Shown piece after piece: positions 60,799-64,000 of a DNA stretch of 64,000 nucleotides. Location: assembly GCA_030673895.1 (NCBI GenBank), contig JAUTCR010000035.1:52456-116455 (forward strand), given 5' to 3'. Within the stretch, counting starts at the first letter, position 1. Every line of letters starts with the position of its first letter. Origin of the DNA: Verrucomicrobiota bacterium JB023 (GTDB taxonomy: Bacteria > Verrucomicrobiota > Verrucomicrobiia > Verrucomicrobiales > Akkermansiaceae). Position numbers and translations under genes: made by a program. The notes below the pieces were generated by a model that saw only the letters and a list, made by a program, of their open reading frames with translations, had not been told where the DNA came from and made no database searches.

Positions 60799-60878
60799 TG
60801 CAAGCTTGCAGCTTGGCACGGTGGTGGGTGCAAGCCTCTGGCTTGGCACAGGTGGGGCGGCAAGCGTCTCGCTTGGCG
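60799..60878. repeat. Three REP-like palindromes between the CARF gene and cas1
   Basis: Three copies of a hairpin (GCAAGC-five bases-GCTTG, often followed by GCA or GCG) at about 60799-60818, 60829-60848 and 60858-60878, each preceded by a GGTGGG-like motif. The same type of palindrome flanks and lies within the RAYT domain at 62897-63068 and 63726-63747. Confidence 0.85.
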
Positions 60879-60913
60879 AAGGGTCGGTGAGGCTTGCAGA
60901 AGAGCCAGTCGAG

Positions 60914-62206
60914 CTAATGGGCGAGCCAGCTCTCTTGAAAATCCGGGGGGAGAATCAGAGAGGAGTCGGCGGGGGGAAATTCAGGGATAAGCTTTCGTAG
61001 GCTTTCGTTCATTTCTGAGAATTTTTCGGCAGTCACGGCAAGAGTGCCGTGAGCGAGGATGGAGGCGTTTCGCTTCTCGGAGAGTTGGAGAAAGCGTGAA
61101 CGCTTGCGACCTTGCAAGATATCAGCGGCAATGAGCTGGGCGGGTGAGAATCCCAAAGCGTCGAGCGCGAGAAAAAGGTCGCTGAGTCCCAAGCGTTCGG
61201 GGAAGGGATTACGGCAACGAATCGTCTCAAGGAAAGACGGTTGGGTGAGGGGAGAGGGCACGGAGTAGGGTTCTCCCCGTGTTTTGTCCTCGTTTCGGTA
61301 GTAGCGGAGTTGTCCATTCCAATAGGAACCATTGCTTTGTTCGTGCAGATGGAGTTGTGCCCAGAACTCGATGGCACGGTAGAGGCGGGCAGCGGCGTCT
61401 TCGAAGCGGTTCTGCTCGGCTGCGAGGGCAGAACTCCCAAGAATTTCATTCAGCAGAAGGCTGGGGTTGCCTTTGCCCGGGGTGGACGAGTTGGCCAGAG
61501 TTTCGCAGGTTTTTCGAAGTTGGAAGAGGCTTTCCTGCAAGGGATGATTGTCGGGGAGTTCTCGTCGAACGGTTTTGAGAATCTTGTTGGCGGTAGTGAA
61601 GTCGAAACGCAGACGTGCGGCATGAGCTTCGGCGAGTCTACCCAATGAAGTCCAAAGGGGGGAACCGGTGCGCTCTGCGGCTTTGAGCAGCAGGTCGCTC
61701 GCTGCCGTGAAGTTTGCCGAGTTCCAAAGATTTTTTACCCGCCGAATTTCGGTCAATCCAAGAACCTTCCAAGGGTTTTGCTGAGGGAGTTCTTTCTCGT
61801 GACCAGGCACCACGGTGCCGACTCCATCTTTGTCCCGTTGAGCACCACCAATGTAGGTCATGGGGAGTTGAAACTCGGTGGCCAGCATCATGAGAGCTGC
61901 TGACATGGGTTTGGTCCCGCCGGTGATGTTGCAGAGGAGGGAAGAAGGGGCCGTTTGGTGACTTGGGAGATTCAGGAGAACCTTTCGAAAGACCTCGTAG
62001 CATTGAACAAGGTCATTAGGGTCAGGCGTGGTCACAATTTTGACCTCAATATTGTCGGGAACTTCGGCGAAGTGGCTTTGACTACTGCGGGCGCTCTCCT
62101 CTGAAGCGAGAAAGATGGCACGAGCAAGGTCGGGTAGCCGCGAAAGAGGGTAAAAGACTGGAGTCGGTGCGCCGCCGAGAGTGGCGAGGTAGATGGTGGT
62201 CATCAA
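60914..62206 (-). CDS. CARF-HEPN ribonuclease-like CRISPR accessory protein (TIGR02710-type)
   Basis: 430 residues. The N-terminal CARF domain shows a ligand-binding strand with CNITGGTKPMSAAL at 92-104. The C-terminal half carries a HEPN motif R379 to H386 (RNASILAH), which in this family is the RNase catalytic pair. Such proteins are activated by cyclic oligoadenylate made by a type III complex and then degrade RNA. It follows the adenosine-deaminase-type gene by nine bases, and cas1 follows after the REP palindromes. The family name is from memory of the motifs. Confidence 0.83.
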   Translation of the reverse strand: MMTTIYLATLGGAPTPVFYPLSRLPDLARAIFLASEESARSSQSHFAEVPDNIEVKIVTTPDPNDLVQCYEVFRKVLLNLPSHQTAPSSLLCNITGGTKPMSAALMMLATEFQLPMTYIGGAQRDKDGVGTVVPGHEKELPQQNPWKVLGLTEIRRVKNLWNSANFTAASDLLLKAAERTGSPLWTSLGRLAEAHAARLRFDFTTANKILKTVRRELPDNHPLQESLFQLRKTCETLANSSTPGKGNPSLLLNEILGSSALAAEQNRFEDAAARLYRAIEFWAQLHLHEQSNGSYWNGQLRYYRNEDKTRGEPYSVPSPLTQPSFLETIRCRNPFPERLGLSDLFLALDALGFSPAQLIAADILQGRKRSRFLQLSEKRNASILAHGTLAVTAEKFSEMNESLRKLIPEFPPADSSLILPPDFQESWLAH

Positions 62207-62215
62207 GTTGTTGCG

Positions 62216-64000
62216 TTAAGGTTGTGGAATCTGGATTCGGGCAAGTAGCTCTTCCCTTTCGTTCTGCTCGAGAAAGCTGTGCTCCACGGCATTACGAAGC
62301 AGGTGGAGCACATCGAGGCGGGTAAGGCCGGGACAAAGGCGGGCGGCGAGGAGAAGATTGTCGCTGAGACTGGCGGCACTGATGCCGATGTTGTCGGTAT
62401 TGACGGTGACGGCCACCCCGGCCCGGAGATAGCGCAGAAGCGGGTAGCGAGCTTTTTCGGGTGCTTGCGAGACTTCGTCATCCAGCGGGTAGCCCTTAAT
62501 CTGCAGATTGGCGTAGGGGCACATTTCGATGGCGATGCGGCGCTGGGCGACCGAGCGGAGGAGGGCGGGGCTCTCGTGCAAGGAGAGCCCATGGCCGAGT
62601 CGCATGGCGGAGAGGTCGAAGAGGGCCGACCAGATGGCCTCGGCGTCATCATTCTCGCCAGCATGAACGGTGAGGGAGAGTCCGGCCCGGTGCACGGGCA
62701 GGAAGTCGTCGCGGAAGTAGTGGGAGCGCGTGCTGGGGTCCTCGAAGCCGGCGAGGTCAACCCCGACGACGCGGCAGCGGGAGCCTTCGCCAAAGTGCTC
62801 GGCGGCAGTGACGGCAAGCATGAGGTGCTTGATGATCTGGGTGCGGTAGTCGCCTCCCGGCTGGCGAGTGCCAATGATGATGAGGTTGATGGTAGGAGCA
62901 AGCCTCTGGCTTGGCTCTGAGGTGATGGCAAGCGTCTCGCTTGGCATGGGCTGGTCCTCCCCCGGGACGGGCGGGGTCACATCTGGACAAGCAGGGATGC
63001 TTGTCCCCACATCTGGACAAGCTGGGAAGCTTGTCCCCACCTCAGGGCAAGCAGAGATGCTTGCCCCCACGACCAATCCGCGACCCTTGCCCAGGAGGAA
63101 GCCTGCGCTCAATCCGGCCTTCTCGGGATTTTCCTCGATATAGTGCCGGTAATGCTGCAGCTGGCGCTCACTGCGGACGAGGTGATCATAGGACTCGTGT
63201 TGCCAGAGCTGGCCCTCGCGATTCTCGCGTTTGTTGATGGCACGGGCGGTGAAGCTCTTCCACGAATGGAGGATGTCGGTCAGCTTGTGATGGCCGAGGG
63301 GCTTGACCAAGACGTGGACGTGATTGGGCATCACCACGAAGTGGTCGAGGATGTAGCGTTCGCCGTCGAAGTGGTGGAGAGCTTGCGCAACGAGGGATGC
63401 GTTTTCGGGATTCCGGAGAAGGCAGGAGCCATGGGAGCGATCGAGCCAGTTCTCGAGCTGGCGGGGAAACCGGCGCTGATAGTTGCGCCAGGTTTCTTCG
63501 CTCCAAGGCTTGGGATGCTTGGCGAGGAAGAGCTCTCGTTCGGCCAGCCAACTTTTCACTCGGTCCTTGGGAAGGGAATCCGCGAGTCGGAAAGTGACGA
63601 ACGCAGTGGCTCCCTCCTGATGGCGGTGAGGGAGATCGCGCCATGTTTGGGAGAATTCTTTCTCTTCGTTGTAGGGGATGAAGGTGGCGGGATCTCCCGC
63701 GCCCGGGACGGGCAGGGACACGGGACTGCAAGCTGGGAAGCTTGCAGCCACCTCCTCAAAGCCGGTGATGATGTCGGTGAGCACCTGCCAGGGGGAGCGC
63801 CCGGGAGAGCTGTAATTGCCAGGGGAGCAACGAATCTCGGCATGCTGCACATTTTCGGCCGCAAGGTGGGCGTAGAGCAGCTCGATCTGCTTGCGCAGGC
63901 AGCCTGGGTCGCGGAGTAGGGACGAGCCATTGAGGTCGCCGAGGTGGCGATAGGGTTCCAATCCGTAGGGTTCGGGAGGACAAGGCCACGCGGCGGGAGG
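62216..64000 (-). CDS. Adenosine-deaminase-type protein (Cad1-like) with an in-frame RAYT transposase domain (partial at the right edge)
   Basis: Open through the window end, so the start is missing; 581 residues are counted from a TTG at 63961. Two parts of an adenosine deaminase are seen: a first part ([20 protein letters not shown]) to about residue 73, and a second from about 356 with HAGE (433-436), RLGHG (H457), EMCPYANL and NTDN (D523), all metal or catalytic residues of the family. Between them lies a REP-associated transposase: NHVHVLV (H214, H216) and [14 protein letters not shown] with a catalytic-Tyr candidate. In type III CRISPR loci a CARF-adenosine deaminase (Cad1) converts ATP to ITP; a CARF part would lie off the right edge and is not seen. 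The neighbour is CARF-HEPN. Confidence 0.75.
   Translation of the reverse strand, partial: PPAAWPCPPEPYGLEPYRHLGDLNGSSLLRDPGCLRKQIELLYAHLAAENVQHAEIRCSPGNYSSPGRSPWQVLTDIITGFEEVAASFPACSPVSLPVPGAGDPATFIPYNEEKEFSQTWRDLPHRHQEGATAFVTFRLADSLPKDRVKSWLAERELFLAKHPKPWSEETWRNYQRRFPRQLENWLDRSHGSCLLRNPENASLVAQALHHFDGERYILDHFVVMPNHVHVLVKPLGHHKLTDILHSWKSFTARAINKRENREGQLWQHESYDHLVRSERQLQHYRHYIEENPEKAGLSAGFLLGKGRGLVVGASISACPEVGTSFPACPDVGTSIPACPDVTPPVPGEDQPMPSETLAITSEPSQRLAPTINLIIIGTRQPGGDYRTQIIKHLMLAVTAAEHFGEGSRCRVVGVDLAGFEDPSTRSHYFRDDFLPVHRAGLSLTVHAGENDDAEAIWSALFDLSAMRLGHGLSLHESPALLRSVAQRRIAIEMCPYANLQIKGYPLDDEVSQAPEKARYPLLRYLRAGVAVTVNTDNIGISAASLSDNLLLAARLCPGLTRLDVLHLLRNAVEHSFLEQNEREELLARIQIPQP
62897..62946. 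repeat. REP-like palindromes, inner pair at the RAYT downstream end
   Basis: GCAAGC-CTCTG-GCTTGG at about 62897-62916 and GCAAGC-GTCTC-GCTTGG at about 62927-62946. They match those between the CARF gene and cas1 and are translated as the residues [12 protein letters not shown] of the deaminase gene. Confidence 0.85.
62985..63068. repeat. Three further REP-type palindromes in the deaminase gene
   Basis: GGACAAGC-GGATGCTTGTCC-type units at about 62985-63008, 63015-63038 and 63045-63068, each followed by CCCAC. They code for the triple CPEVGT/CPDVGT/CPDVTP repeat of the protein between the RAYT domain and the second deaminase part. Confidence 0.88.
63726..63747. repeat. REP-type palindrome at the upstream edge of the RAYT insert
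   Basis: CTGCAAGCT-GGGA-AGCTTGCAG, a perfect 9-bp stem, lies where the first deaminase part ends. A CCCGGGACGGGC motif occurs nearby (63702-63713) and again at 62961-62972 on the other side of the insert. Confidence 0.85.

Overview
The window looks like a chromosomal segment of a Verrucomicrobiota bacterium (class Verrucomicrobiae; genus not determined). The reasons are a Gram-negative outer-membrane gene set (barrel protein, OprP-type porin, lipoproteins, MsbA-like exporter), a CHRD protein with a PEP-CTERM-type tail, a sulfatase and a right-handed beta-helix polysaccharide enzyme, three pseudopilins arranged like the Verru_Chthon cassette, and moderately GC-rich DNA with short operons on both strands.

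Layout. 1-4500: the end of an unknown gene, infA with a long RGG-like extension, uppP, a nuclease-like protein, hisF and an outer-membrane barrel with a clear terminator. 4606-9757: tRNA-Ser(GGA) carrying a 5.1 kb integrative element bounded by a 29-bp direct repeat; it holds a tyrosine integrase, an excisionase, two unknown proteins and an HUH rolling-circle Rep. 9868-11300: arsR-acr3 arsenite resistance. 11297-34430: housekeeping and surface genes (serS, dus, a metallopeptidase-like lipoprotein, sulfatase, MsbA-like ABC exporter, two tandem coiled-coil paralogues, Kef-type antiporter, YdeP-type molybdenum oxidoreductase, two cyclophilin-related secreted proteins, HAD phosphatase, porin). 33529-37060: a PhnD/PhnC/PhnE-type importer with a double-length permease. 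37148-50207: LysM protein, glyoxalase-like protein, CHRD protein, PerM, nusB-ribH, a DegP-like protease, a transglutaminase-hydrolase fusion, xseA, manC and ruvX. 50295-52641: three pseudopilins. 53274-56865: a lipoprotein, rhomboid, nuoC-nuoB and a DUF421 protein.

57091-64000 is a CRISPR locus. A 28-repeat array is followed (reading leftward on the minus strand towards it) by cas2, cas1, a CARF-HEPN RNase-like gene and a gene that runs off the right edge. That last gene encodes an adenosine deaminase domain split in frame by a REP-associated (RAYT) transposase domain with flanking REP palindromes. The ancillary genes suggest a type III, cyclic-oligoadenylate-signalling system whose effector genes lie outside the window.

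The most unusual points are: (1) the deaminase/RAYT in-frame nesting beside CARF-HEPN; (2) the integrative element, where excision would change the integrase C-terminus and join the integrase operon directly to rep; (3) two spacers that sample the same protein-coding site with only synonymous differences; (4) a spacer containing an inverted piece of the CRISPR repeat; (5) 15 perfect copies of a 7-bp unit between cas1 and cas2.
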